From IMG/VR virus record IMGVR_UViG_3300010160_000155, positions 1 to 31,746 of that record: a stretch of 31,746 nt of DNA; one strand, 5' to 3'. Positions within the stretch are counted from its first letter, which is position 1. Each line of letters starts with the position of its first letter. Positions 24,062-31,746 of this stretch are shown here, piece after piece. Made by a program: the position numbers and the translations under genes. This stretch comes from a virus. The notes under the pieces are model-generated. The model did no database searches, was not told the DNA's origin, and saw only the letters and a list, made by a program, of their open reading frames with translations.

Positions 24062-27000
24062 TAAATTACTCCGCTGCCTGGTGCAGTACGCAGATTGGTA
24101 CTGGTAAGTGCTTCAATCACTTCAATATTGTCAATGGTTGCTGCATTAACGAACAACTCATTGGGGGCCGACCGTACCTCATATAAATCACCAAAATACT
24201 TCTGTGAGTTCAGTGGTACCAATACCACTGAACTGATGATGGTTCCTAACATACGGTGTAGATATGCTGCCAGCTCAGAGAAATAAAATGTGTCTCCAAA
24301 ATTCCATTTGTCAATGCTGAAGTAAGTATTCATCTCGGCCACAACTGAACTCTTGATCTCACTGGTGCTGGCTGTGCTATTAGAAGCGCGAATAACTTTG
24401 ATGGTAGCACGAAGTTCTGGTGCTGCTTTCATACCAAACATTGGTTTAAATATCACCGGGTTCAGGATAATGTTGTCGCTGATCATTTTGTAATTCTGCA
24501 GCCCTTGGTATGCTGTGTTCAGTTCGTCAATGGTGGGTAGATCAGGTTGTGCTACTGTACCAGTAGTATCTCTGATCCAATTTTGATAAGAGGTGTAATA
24601 GGCCTGGGGCACCACATACAGATCAATGATATTGGTAGTGCCTGGATCTATCCTGTTGGTTAATGGTGAGTTGTGACGATACTGATAGTAAAGGCTCTGG
24701 CGTCCTGTACGTGCTATCCACCCTGATACTTCAACTAATGTGCGTACTCCAGTTACCGAAATGCTGAGTTCGTAGAATGTGTCTTGGCTGTAGGCATAAA
24801 ATACCTGGCCCGGAGACCATTCACTCTTGACCAATTCAATATCATCTATAGTGGCATAGTCTGAATTCACTCGTCCTTGTTCTACCAACAGATAGCGTTG
24901 CAAATTATCAAAATCCACAGTCTGCTGCAAGAAAACTAATTTTTCATTTGCATTTGTGGCAGGAGCCACTATTTCTGTAAAGAAGTCTGGATTGTCCGGC
25001 ACACCATCACTGTCAGAATCTCGATAGCTGACCAGTACCTGGAAGTCATCCACGTATCCATCACTTTCAACTGGTTGGCCGATGATGGTCATTGGAATAT
25101 CACCAGGTAAGTGTGCAGTAGAATCTGGTTGTGTATTGACTGCCAACACATTGACATAATCCTTGATCACTGTGCCAGTGCGGCTGTCATAAACTTGTTG
25201 GCCATCATAAAAGAAGAATCGGGTCTGTAATACAGATCCAAAATTGTATTGTAATCCACGGAAAGTAATTGTGTAGCTTTGATTCACTGTGACAAACTGT
25301 ATCAACCAACTGGCATCTGTATTGACCCCGTTGGTGTTACCAGCCAGGCCCGGTACTGTTTGGCTCCAGGCAGCATCTTGATCCAAGTTGGTGCTGGTGA
25401 TCAGATACCACGAATACGGAGTTCCTGTGACAGATCCATCGTTGTCGTATCCCAATCCAAAATTGCGATACAACACGATCTGCTCACTGATGGCTGTTTC
25501 CAGAGACAATGGCAAGTCTGTCACAAACAACGGAATGATGCTGTCAACAATAGCGCCGGTAGGGACAAAATTGTTCAATGTGATTGGTCCTGTACCGGAT
25601 GGAAGATTACCCAATCCACCATTGTACCCATCCCCAAGCACCTGTAACGGGCTGGCCCAGATTTCTACTGTTTCATCTGAACGAGTGGGAGATCCTTGTA
25701 CCAATCGATTGTTACGATCAAAATAGTATCCAGTGGGTGAAACGAATTTGATCAATGCTCCTGGTGTCACAAAGTAAAATGGGTTTGTTATGCTCACAAC
25801 ATTGCCCACTGGTATGGGTGTGCCGCTGGGCCAAGTGCTGCTGACCGTGCTGTTACGGAAGAACCCAGTGGTTTGATTGGCCAGAGTGGTACTTTGTTGC
25901 CAAGTGCTCAGTGCTGTGGTTCCTGTATTGACCGCTTGACGAGGAAAATTTGCATAGTAGAATTGCTTTACAATGGGCGCAAGCAGTTGTGGTTGCACTT
26001 GATTTGTTATGACATCTGCGATTTCATTCCTGGTATTCCATGTGAATAGTATGGTAGGCAATACATTTTGTTCCCATAGACCGCCGTCGCTGCCAAAGGT
26101 ATTGGTACTACTGTATTTGCCGGTGTTATCCACTAGATCAAGATAACGGCTGGTGCCGATGCTGGCACGATTTACTGCCTTGCTCTTGAGAATGGAGTTA
26201 TACTGAGTGTATGGAAAGAGATTGTAATCCTCGCCATTGACCATTCTGTTTTGTGTGTAATACTGTGCCGGGGCACGTTGTTTGATCTGAGCGATAGGTT
26301 CGCGCGATTGACTATTGCTCACAGGTTGTGTGATACCACAAGTGAAAGTTACAGTTTCAAGATTGCCACTGCGACTGATATAACTGATAGGCAAGCTGAC
26401 TGCTTGCATTTCTTCAGGATTGATAATGTACTGTAATCCATTGGATGCACGGACATAGCAACGGAATGTACCAACTGGTATTTCACTGAATACGCCGTCG
26501 CCAAACACCAATGTGATCTGATCATTGGCTCTGCTGGTCACGGCAAATATAGGACGTAGGCTAGTTCCAATCTGTTCTGCGGCAGCCGAGTAAATGTTTT
26601 CCTGATACTGCCATTCACGGTTGATGTTGCCCACATTATCCAATTGAAACAACCAACGATCTTCTTGATTGACACCGTCAATGTTGATATTTACAGTACG
26701 GTTAGAAATACGCTCGGGCAGGTTGAAGTCTTGATTCTGTAGCACGCCCTGCTTGAACATAAAAAAATAACCGGTGTTGTTGCTGTTGAATCCCAGCTGA
26801 TCATTGCGGAACAATATGTTGAATGCCTGGCTGGGTTTAGGGCTTGGTTCGTATAGATAGTTTTCACCAATTGAAGTGCTGGTCATTGCTTCAAAGGGCA
26901 TGTTGATTCCATCCACTGTGGCAGTATAAGGGATCACCGGCAAGAAACCCGGTACTAGATTGATGCCATATTCATCGGTGCGCACACCCAAGATAGTCTG

Positions 27001-27524
27001 TCGATTTCCTGGACGTCCCACACGTTGGGTATCAACCAGTGCCGCATTGATGATAGTGGTGAATTGTTCTTGCCAGTCGGGGTTGGTAGGATCTGACCAA
27101 TCCACTGTGACGTTGCTGAGATTAACACCATTGTAATCTGTGACATTTTCTGTTGTGACAACAGAAAATACTTTGAGCAGACCTTGTGCTTCTGTGTTGC
27201 GTTTGCTGTGTAGCTGACTAAATTTGCCAACTGCACCACTGAATCTCTACGCTCGGCCGTGTCTATATAGTTTTCTCGTGTGTTGAGATCGGTACGGAAA
27301 GCCAGTGCTTGGCCCATGAATGCCATCACGTCCAGCAGAGCAATAAACTCGCTAGACTCAATGTAGTCGTTGAATGTTTCGGGATAGTACAGGCGCAGAT
27401 AATCAACAAAACTTTTGCGCAGAGTTTCAAAATCGTAGCTTTGGAAGTCAGCTTCGCGATAGGTCTGGTAGATCTGTTTCCAGTCCTCTACTCCAAAGAT
27501 TGCGGTTTGTCTAGTTGTTGCCAT
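24061..27524 (-). CDS. gp6: Baseplate wedge protein, gp6-like, split by a frameshift near 27203
   Basis: The gene begins at ATG 27524 (MATTRQTAIFGVEDWKQIYQ) and reads in one frame to about residue 107 (NLVSYTA). It then continues, one frame away, as RNTEAQGLLKVFSVVTTENV...VDWSDPTNPDW to the TAA at 24061. Rejoined with one extra A, it makes 1154 residues. The N-terminal helices, the SRE-like LDVMAFMGQALAFRTDLNTR segment and the C-terminal WNFGDTFYFSELAAYLHRML fit the gp6/baseplate-J family. That family forms the inner wedge ring joining baseplate wedges in contractile tails. The protein is much longer than T4 gp6 (660 residues), with a large central beta-rich insertion. It lies downstream of gp25, the usual order. 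Whether the split is a sequencing error, a mutation or recoding cannot be decided here. In the shifted frame the first internal start is GTG 27105. Confidence 0.85.
26955..27524 (-). CDS. N-terminal reading-frame piece of the gp6-like gene (189 codons, only first 107 native)
   Basis: This is the 5' open frame as it stands in the sequence. Residues 1-107 are the authentic N-terminus of the gp6-like wedge protein, including ADFQSYDFETLRKSFVDYLR and ENYIDTAERRDSVVQLANL. From residue 108 the product becomes NATQKHKVCSKYFLLSQQ and so on to a stop at 26955. That tail is the shifted translation of codons that, in the other frame, give the expected wedge sequence. If the deletion is real, this frame would yield a truncated 189-residue protein and the baseplate protein would be lost. 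It should be read together with the main gp6-like entry and not as a separate gene. Confidence 0.6.
   Translation of the reverse strand: MATTRQTAIFGVEDWKQIYQTYREADFQSYDFETLRKSFVDYLRLYYPETFNDYIESSEFIALLDVMAFMGQALAFRTDLNTRENYIDTAERRDSVVQLANLVSYTANATQKHKVCSKYFLLSQQKMSQITMVLISATSQWIGQILPTPTGKNNSPLSSMRHWLIPNVWDVQEIDRLSWVCAPMNMASI
27201..27206 (-). other. Apparent -1 nt indel in a poly-A run of the gp6-like gene
   Basis: On the minus strand TAC ACA GCA AAC GC breaks the protein; with a fourth A (GCA AAA CGC) it would read YTAKRNTEAQG and join the two frames perfectly. The run is AAA at 27204-27202. It is a short homopolymer, a common site of read or assembly errors. The local sequence is not a canonical X-XXY-YYZ slippery heptamer. 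Confidence 0.8.
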
Positions 27525-27552
27525 TGGTTTTGACCTTTTGTGCCTTGTTGTT

Positions 27553-27560
27553 TATTTATG
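27553..27560 (-). promoter_or_regulatory. Candidate T4-type late promoter (CATAAATA, one mismatch)
   Basis: The minus strand reads CATAAATA, one base from the TATAAATA late octamer, 28 bases before the gp6-like ATG. It sits in one of the few intergenic gaps (61 nt between gp25 and gp6). Its position relative to the start matches the perfect octamer at 8147-8154 (26 bases before its ATG). It would drive gp6 and the giant gene. Confidence 0.45.
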
Positions 27561-27568
27561 GACACAAA

Positions 27569-27582
27569 AAACTGCGTAGTTT
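27569..27582 (-). terminator. Weak possible terminator after gp25
   Basis: Three bases after the gp25 TAG the minus strand has AAACT, a four-base loop and AGTTT, followed by TTT. The stem is only 5 bp and A/T-rich, so it is a weak hairpin. It lies directly before the candidate late promoter at 27553-27560, which is the main reason to list it. Confidence 0.25.
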
Positions 27583-27585
27583 ATC

Positions 27586-27963
27586 CTAAACAAAACTAGC
27601 TCGTCGGCTTATGATATCAAAGAATATGCCCAGGCGAGTGGCATCAGTGGATGGCGTGACAGTGACTTCTATCTGTATCAAGATACCGTTTTCTTCAGGA
27701 AATATCTGTATGTCCGAAATAAACACTCTGGGGTCTCCTCCGGCCACACGTTGCACTTCGGCCACTATGCTATTCTGTAGTTCTTCAATTTGATTTTCAA
27801 ACAAGAAGTTCCACATTATGGTGCCATAGTCAGGACGCCCTGGCAGTTCACCTTGCCGGATATTGAATGCATTGGAAAGATCGCGTTTGATCAATTCAAA
27901 GTCAGTGAGAGTGAATTTCTTATACTGGTTGATGGTATTGAAACCTATGAATGTCTGCGCCAT
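27586..27963 (-). CDS. gp25: Baseplate wedge subunit, gp25-like
   Basis: This 125-residue protein is close in length to T4 gp25 (132). It has the GPW/gp25 layout: an N-terminal strand (FIGFNTINQYKKFTLTDFEL), the NAFNIRQGELPGRPDYGTIM segment that carries the family's R-x-G-E..-.P..G hallmark, then a helix (FENQIEELQNSIVAEVQRV), DPRV and paired strands (FISDIQIF, GILIQIEVTV). gp25 sits in the baseplate wedge core and contacts gp6 and gp53; the family is thought to help start sheath polymerisation. The gene lies between the 555-residue structural gene (20-nt gap) and the gp6-like gene. The ATG at 27963 is the only sensible start. Confidence 0.93.
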   Translation of the reverse strand: MAQTFIGFNTINQYKKFTLTDFELIKRDLSNAFNIRQGELPGRPDYGTIMWNFLFENQIEELQNSIVAEVQRVAGGDPRVFISDIQIFPEENGILIQIEVTVTPSTDATRLGIFFDIISRRASFV

Positions 27964-27983
27964 ACCGTATTTACCAATAGAAA

Positions 27984-29651
27984 TCAGCTGACATTGGTAG
28001 AGATACGTGTCTTCAATGCCTTGGCACGTTCTGCCAGGCTGGCAGTTAGTTTATACCGTTCTCGGACCAAGGCTTTGAGACTGAGTACAATTCTAAAGAA
28101 TTCGCTTTGTACTCGAGTGATGTTGTTTGCTGCAAATACATCGCCGGTTTCTTCTATAACCTTGCCTGCTATACCATTGCCGCCGCCGGCTGACACAGCA
28201 GCATCATACTTGGCCAGTGCTGGGTCATATGTGAGGGCATATGTTTTTACCGCAAAGTCTATTGCCGCTTTGAGACTAAATCTCATGTCATCATATTGCT
28301 GCTGAGATATTACTTGTTGATTCTCTAACACTTTTAATTTTTCACCCTCGGCATTGAGTTGTTTTGTTGTGAGTTCTATGTCATTCTTGGCAGCTTCCAG
28401 TGCGGCCAATAGGTCGGCACGTTGCGTGGCTCCGCCCAACACTGGCGGATAGCTAACATAGCTGGGTTCAGGTATCTTGTCATTGCCCAGTACTCTTGTG
28501 GTAGCCGCAGTGAGTGTTTCTCGATTGGTGGTATTTTCGGCCGGAACAGGTGTTACTTGTGCCTTGAACACTTCGGGCACTTTTTGTTCAGTATATCTTA
28601 CCGCATATGCAGTTGTATTAGCCACATCTGTATTAGAAACTCCGGGTGCGATTGCAGCCGCTGCGGTTGCGGCCGACGCTGGCACCCCGGCCGCAGCTGG
28701 CGCTCCTTTGAGCCAAGCTACAGCATTGGAAACACTTTTAGCAGCTAAGACAACAACAGCACCCAATGCAGGAGCACTAAGAGCTCCGGTTGGAACACCA
28801 AGAGTTGATAAACCGGCCAGTCCTTTGACCATTAGATCTTGCTGTATTTTTGCCTGGGCAGGCGCACTGGCCAGCAAATCTGCTCCACTTTTGATCCCCA
28901 GTTTACCGGTGAATGAAGATGCACTCTTGAACAGATCATTTAATGATGCACCTTTTACGGCGGCTAACAAAGAAGTTCCGGGTTTAAACACACCAGCTTT
29001 TTCCAACTGAGATGCATCGAACCCAAATGACCCTGCTCCTTTCAAGTTACTCAGTTTGTCTGTTGCTTGCCCCACTAGATTTTTCGCCGATGCCATGATT
29101 CCAGTCACATCCGGCACACTGAGTTTACCAATTGCGCCCAATGCTGGAATCTGTTTGGCAAAATCAGCTGTATTGATAGTTGCACCGCCAGGTACACCAC
29201 TAATGGCCTTATTGAGTGTGCCGATAGCAGTGGTAGCAAATGATCCAATGGTACCGGCTGCGCCGGACAATGACCCCTGGAGATTTGATACTGCCGGGCC
29301 TATCGCTCCTGTCAGTCCTGGAACACCTGCAGAAAGACTGCCACTCAATGCACCACCTATGCCGGCTAGACTTTTTGATGCACTGCCTACAAGGCCGGCT
29401 GCGCCGGGTATGCCTGCGCCTAAAGAACCTGTGACCCCACTCAATGCTTGCCCTATTTGAGCTTGAGCACTTTGTAATCCAGCCTGGGCTTGTGTGGATG
29501 CACTCAGCACATCTCCCGGCTTGAGACCGATCAATGATCCTGTGGCAGCTTGCTTGTCAAAGATGGCCTTGGCTTGATCAAAGTTAAGGCCCGGCGGCCC
29601 TTTGATTTCAAACGGCTGACCATTGGGTAAGGTAAATGTAAATCCGGCCAT
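27984..29651 (-). CDS. Ala/Gly-rich virion structural protein with helical C-terminus (555 aa)
   Basis: The protein starts MAGFTFTLPNGQPFEIKGPP, followed by FDQAKAIFDKQAATGSLIGL and KPGDVLSA. I associate this N-terminal unit (polymer of F.IKGP...A..IF..Q..TGSL.GL.PGD) with a structural protein next to gp5 in T4-like aquatic phages. Residues 50-345 are Ala/Gly/Ser-rich with repeated GAL.G.L..G.PGL-type segments and little charge, perhaps extended or packed against other tail proteins. From about residue 400 the sequence becomes charged and helical (DLLAALEAAKNDIELTTKQL, then a QQQYDDMRF helix), a likely coiled coil, ending in basic helices. No enzymatic motif is visible. It begins one base after the gp5 stop (TAACATG), so its translation is coupled to gp5. 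A hub or baseplate role fits the position; the exact role is unknown. Confidence 0.75.
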   Translation of the reverse strand: MAGFTFTLPNGQPFEIKGPPGLNFDQAKAIFDKQAATGSLIGLKPGDVLSASTQAQAGLQSAQAQIGQALSGVTGSLGAGIPGAAGLVGSASKSLAGIGGALSGSLSAGVPGLTGAIGPAVSNLQGSLSGAAGTIGSFATTAIGTLNKAISGVPGGATINTADFAKQIPALGAIGKLSVPDVTGIMASAKNLVGQATDKLSNLKGAGSFGFDASQLEKAGVFKPGTSLLAAVKGASLNDLFKSASSFTGKLGIKSGADLLASAPAQAKIQQDLMVKGLAGLSTLGVPTGALSAPALGAVVVLAAKSVSNAVAWLKGAPAAAGVPASAATAAAAIAPGVSNTDVANTTAYAVRYTEQKVPEVFKAQVTPVPAENTTNRETLTAATTRVLGNDKIPEPSYVSYPPVLGGATQRADLLAALEAAKNDIELTTKQLNAEGEKLKVLENQQVISQQQYDDMRFSLKAAIDFAVKTYALTYDPALAKYDAAVSAGGGNGIAGKVIEETGDVFAANNITRVQSEFFRIVLSLKALVRERYKLTASLAERAKALKTRISTNVS

Positions 29652-29652
29652 G

Positions 29653-31200
29653 TTATTTCGCTATGATTTCTACGCCGGCGGGCACCGGCTCTGCACCCGG
29701 TGGCGGTGTGGGTTTTCCTTTTTCAAAGTTGAACGTAGGAACATCCACACCTTTGTTGTGATATGGATATGGTTCATGCGTGACTATCCTGCTGCAAATA
29801 CTGTTCAAATCATCGGGTGCAGCCACCCAACCGTTGCTGGTGCTGAATTGTATGTCTGAAAAAAGAGTTTTGGTCACCGGGTTGGGTGTGGCAACACGGC
29901 CGGCAGCTGGTCCATTGATATCAACCTGCTCCGCAGTGACTATTAATTCACTGCCACTACCCCAGCTGCCGGACGCACTGTTGATAGTGAGGGCACCGTC
30001 AGCTTTGACTCCAATGGTGGCTTTGCTGTACATGGTTATGTCTTGTTGCGCATTGAGTACCATGTTGCCTGCACTTTCTAACTGCATGCGATTAGTACTT
30101 TTGATCTGTACGTTTCTACCGGCAAACATGTTGATGTCTCTGTCCGCGTGGAAATTTATATCCCCTGCGGTACGCATGTTGATAGAGTTGGTAGAATATA
30201 TATCTACTGTGCCTTCTGCTCCAAACTCCAACCAGGTTTGCCCATTGGCATGAACAATATAGAAAAAGTTTCCGCTATCATTCATGGTAATCTGATGACC
30301 TTTGCTGGTTCTTAGTCGGAATAGTTGATTGTTATCTTCAAGGTCACCATCATCCATTACCAAAGTATGACCGCCCACCCGCCCTAACACCTCTGCCTGC
30401 CCTGGTTTAATAGTTCCGTCGTTTATTTGCTTTCGAATGTTTTTGGGTTTCATACCACCCTGATAGATAGGACCGCCCGGAGTACTCACTCCAAACACAG
30501 CACTGGGTGTTTCACGTTGACTGGAACTTCTGATGGGTCCGCGCTCAGGATCGTTTATAAGCCCTTGCTGGAACATGATGCCTGCCACATAACTATGTAC
30601 AGGTTTAGGTTGATTGAAGAATGCCGGATTATTAAAAATTTCTGAGTTATTGGTATTGATTTCCGATACTGGCAATAACGGAACTGCATTAAAATATTGT
30701 TTTTGGTTTTCGTTATTGTCATCAATGATATATTGTGAACTGGACCCAATGGCCGGCAACATGCCGCCTAGCCCTTGTTCAGGCACAGTACCAATGTAGT
30801 ATCCTTGATCTCGTTGACCGTTCACAAATACACACAGCACAGTCACACCCACATCCGGCGGAGTAAACCACATGCCATAGCTGTTTTGATTTCCTGGGTA
30901 GCTGCCGAGTGAGTCGGTAGACCCACCAGCAGGAGGTGGAGGGGTAGACCCACCAAATTGTTGCATGTAGCTGACCGTGGTCCAATTCTGAGGATCGTCC
31001 TCGGGCGAAGTTGCGGCAACCACATTGGTTCCGGGATTCCCGGAAACAAACGCGTCAATGTATACCTGCAGTCTACCAGATCTAGTAGGATCCACAGTAG
31101 ATTTGATCACTCCAGTGAATGGACCAAATTCTGCCGGGTATCCACCACGATCAAATCTATAACTGGGGTCTTTTTTATTGCGCTGAATATTATTTGCCAT
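29653..31200 (-). CDS. gp5: Baseplate hub/needle protein, gp5-like without lysozyme domain
   Basis: Residues 22-140 show the gp5/VgrG OB-fold pattern (EFGPFTGVIKSTVDPTRSGR, then MWFTPPDVGVTVLCVF and DQGYYIGTV). Residues 273-308 (RVGGHTLVMDDG, LRTSKGHQITMND) are the strand region leading into the needle. Residues 309-432 are short repeats such as SINMRTAGDINFHADRDINM and NVQIKSTNRMQLESAGNMVL, about eight residues per turn, as in the triple-stranded beta-helix of the cell-puncturing device. T4 gp5 carries a lysozyme domain between these parts; here residues 140-270 show none of its motifs. The C-terminus has SRIVTHEPYPYHN (471-483), which recurs in cyanophage gp5 proteins. The ATG at 31200 overlaps the preceding stop (TAATG). 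The hub call is confident. Confidence 0.9.
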   Translation of the reverse strand: MANNIQRNKKDPSYRFDRGGYPAEFGPFTGVIKSTVDPTRSGRLQVYIDAFVSGNPGTNVVAATSPEDDPQNWTTVSYMQQFGGSTPPPPAGGSTDSLGSYPGNQNSYGMWFTPPDVGVTVLCVFVNGQRDQGYYIGTVPEQGLGGMLPAIGSSSQYIIDDNNENQKQYFNAVPLLPVSEINTNNSEIFNNPAFFNQPKPVHSYVAGIMFQQGLINDPERGPIRSSSQRETPSAVFGVSTPGGPIYQGGMKPKNIRKQINDGTIKPGQAEVLGRVGGHTLVMDDGDLEDNNQLFRLRTSKGHQITMNDSGNFFYIVHANGQTWLEFGAEGTVDIYSTNSINMRTAGDINFHADRDINMFAGRNVQIKSTNRMQLESAGNMVLNAQQDITMYSKATIGVKADGALTINSASGSWGSGSELIVTAEQVDINGPAAGRVATPNPVTKTLFSDIQFSTSNGWVAAPDDLNSICSRIVTHEPYPYHNKGVDVPTFNFEKGKPTPPPGAEPVPAGVEIIAK

Positions 31201-31746
31201 TATGGATCTCTACGTGTTAGATAAGGTGGTATATTTACTGCGGAAGCCTGCAATGCATCAATTGATGTTCGGCCTGCACCGGGCACCAGTACCGGAGGTG
31301 AATTCAGTACTGCCCCAAATCCGTATCCGCCCACTGTTTGTCCATTGCTGGTCACTGCTGTGGGAGGCAATGACGGTACCACATTTTGCACTTCAGTTAT
31401 TGGGCCCCGAGCGTTATCTATCGCGGCATATTGTTCTGCTGTGGTAGCTGGTACATTTGAACCGGCAACTGCTGCCGGCTGGGCCGGGGCCGGTGTGGTG
31501 CCTGTGCTGAGTGCTGCTGCCGATACCACTGATGCTGCTGCTGTATTAGTATTGGTTGCAAATCTGTTTGACGCCGATGCTGTTGCAGGTTGAGTTCGCT
31601 CGCTTGGAGACTCACCAATGGCCACTCGACTACTATCTGCAGCTGAGTATTGGGCTGCTGTGGTGATCTGCTTTGGTTTGTTGAACAGGCATATCAATCC
31701 TTCAATGGTCTGTTCAAATTGTCCGTTACGGAATTCATGCACTACC
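31200..31746 (-). CDS. C-terminal part of a baseplate/tail structural protein (5' end outside window)
   Basis: The frame is open to the window edge; the codons before the GTG at 31742 are also open (…VV-HEFRNGQFEQTIEGL), so this GTG is probably not the true start. The first visible segment, HEFRNGQFEQTIEGLICLF, looks like the C-terminal beta strand pair (F.NG.F.Q...G) that ends folded domains of tail-hub proteins. The rest is a long Ala/Thr/Pro-rich low-complexity linker (residues about 25-110) followed by a Gly/Pro-rich tail (GQTVGGYGFGAVLNSPPVLV). No enzyme motif is visible. It is directly upstream of gp5 and overlaps it by TAATG. A hub-associated identity is inference from position only. 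Confidence 0.6.
   Translation of the reverse strand, partial: VVHEFRNGQFEQTIEGLICLFNKPKQITTAAQYSAADSSRVAIGESPSERTQPATASASNRFATNTNTAAASVVSAAALSTGTTPAPAQPAAVAGSNVPATTAEQYAAIDNARGPITEVQNVVPSLPPTAVTSNGQTVGGYGFGAVLNSPPVLVPGAGRTSIDALQASAVNIPPYLTRRDP

Noticed and set aside
27195-27210. Programmed -1 frameshift in the gp6-like gene
   Set aside because: The site (ACA GCA AAC) does not allow good re-pairing in the -1 frame and I see no canonical slippery heptamer; a missing base in the A-run is simpler.
27790-28305. Plus-strand open frame of 171 codons spanning gp25 and the 555-aa gene
   Set aside because: It crosses two well-supported opposite-strand genes and resembles no family I know.
28477-29010. 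Plus-strand open frame of 177 codons opposite the 555-aa gene
   Set aside because: It is antisense to an Ala/Gly-rich gene, which suppresses stop codons on the other strand; the composition is low-complexity and no start context is seen.
29653-31200. Lysozyme domain in the gp5-like protein
   Set aside because: I looked between residues 140 and 270 for lysozyme-type catalytic context and found only Asn/Gln/Pro-rich sequence.
1-31746. tRNA genes, CRISPR arrays, insertion sequences, integrase or attachment sites
   Set aside because: No cloverleaf-like segment, spaced direct repeats, transposase motif or recombinase was seen; nearly all bases are in minus-strand coding frames.

Overview
The window looks like a piece of the late, virion-structural region of a T4-like contractile-tailed phage (Caudoviricetes). 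It resembles aquatic myophages of the cyanophage/pelagiphage type. Three baseplate proteins can be recognised: a gp5-like hub/needle, a gp25-like wedge protein and a gp6-like wedge protein. The tail-appendage proteins and the T4-type late promoter octamer TATAAATA fit the same picture. All genes are on the minus strand, so transcription runs from high to low coordinates. Coding density is very high: many neighbours share ATGA or TAATG stop/start overlaps. No stretch longer than about 60 bases lacks a gene, and I see no tRNA, CRISPR array, integrase or insertion sequence. The host cannot be named from the sequence.

In transcription order, the right third (31746 to 24061) is a baseplate block. 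It holds the C-terminal end of a structural protein cut by the window edge, a gp5-like OB-fold/beta-helix needle without a lysozyme domain, an Ala/Gly-rich 555-residue structural protein with a helical C-terminus, gp25, and a gp6-like protein. The gp6-like gene is split by an apparent one-base deletion near 27203.

The middle (24061 to 8921) is one 15.1-kb gene for a 5046-residue giant protein. It appears modular: an N-terminal conserved region, cupredoxin-like beta domains, several 'GDGSTTxF' beta modules, seven FG-GAP-like units suggestive of an integrin-alpha-type beta-propeller with large insertions, and four or five CBM5/12-like Trp/Tyr modules. It reads as a very large host-contacting tail component. 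A 49-codon gene, missed by most length cut-offs, and a 201-residue protein follow; the two share a sequence motif. A perfect T4-type late promoter then precedes a 668-residue tail-fibre-like protein and a 321-residue structural protein. The block closes with a strong intrinsic terminator immediately after the last stop codon.

The left end (5077 to 1) is a compact accessory cassette. It contains a small conserved protein, two tandem paralogous GT8-like glycosyltransferase candidates, a small hypothetical protein, another DxD glycosyltransferase candidate, a 2-oxoglutarate/Fe(II) oxygenase-like protein, a glycosyltransferase-like protein with an EKT...P motif, and the N-terminal 171 residues of a radical SAM enzyme. 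A cassette combining radical SAM, oxygenase and glycosyltransferases directly downstream of the tail genes suggests chemical decoration of a virion protein or a surface glycan. This is the most interesting functional hypothesis here, together with the domain architecture of the giant protein.
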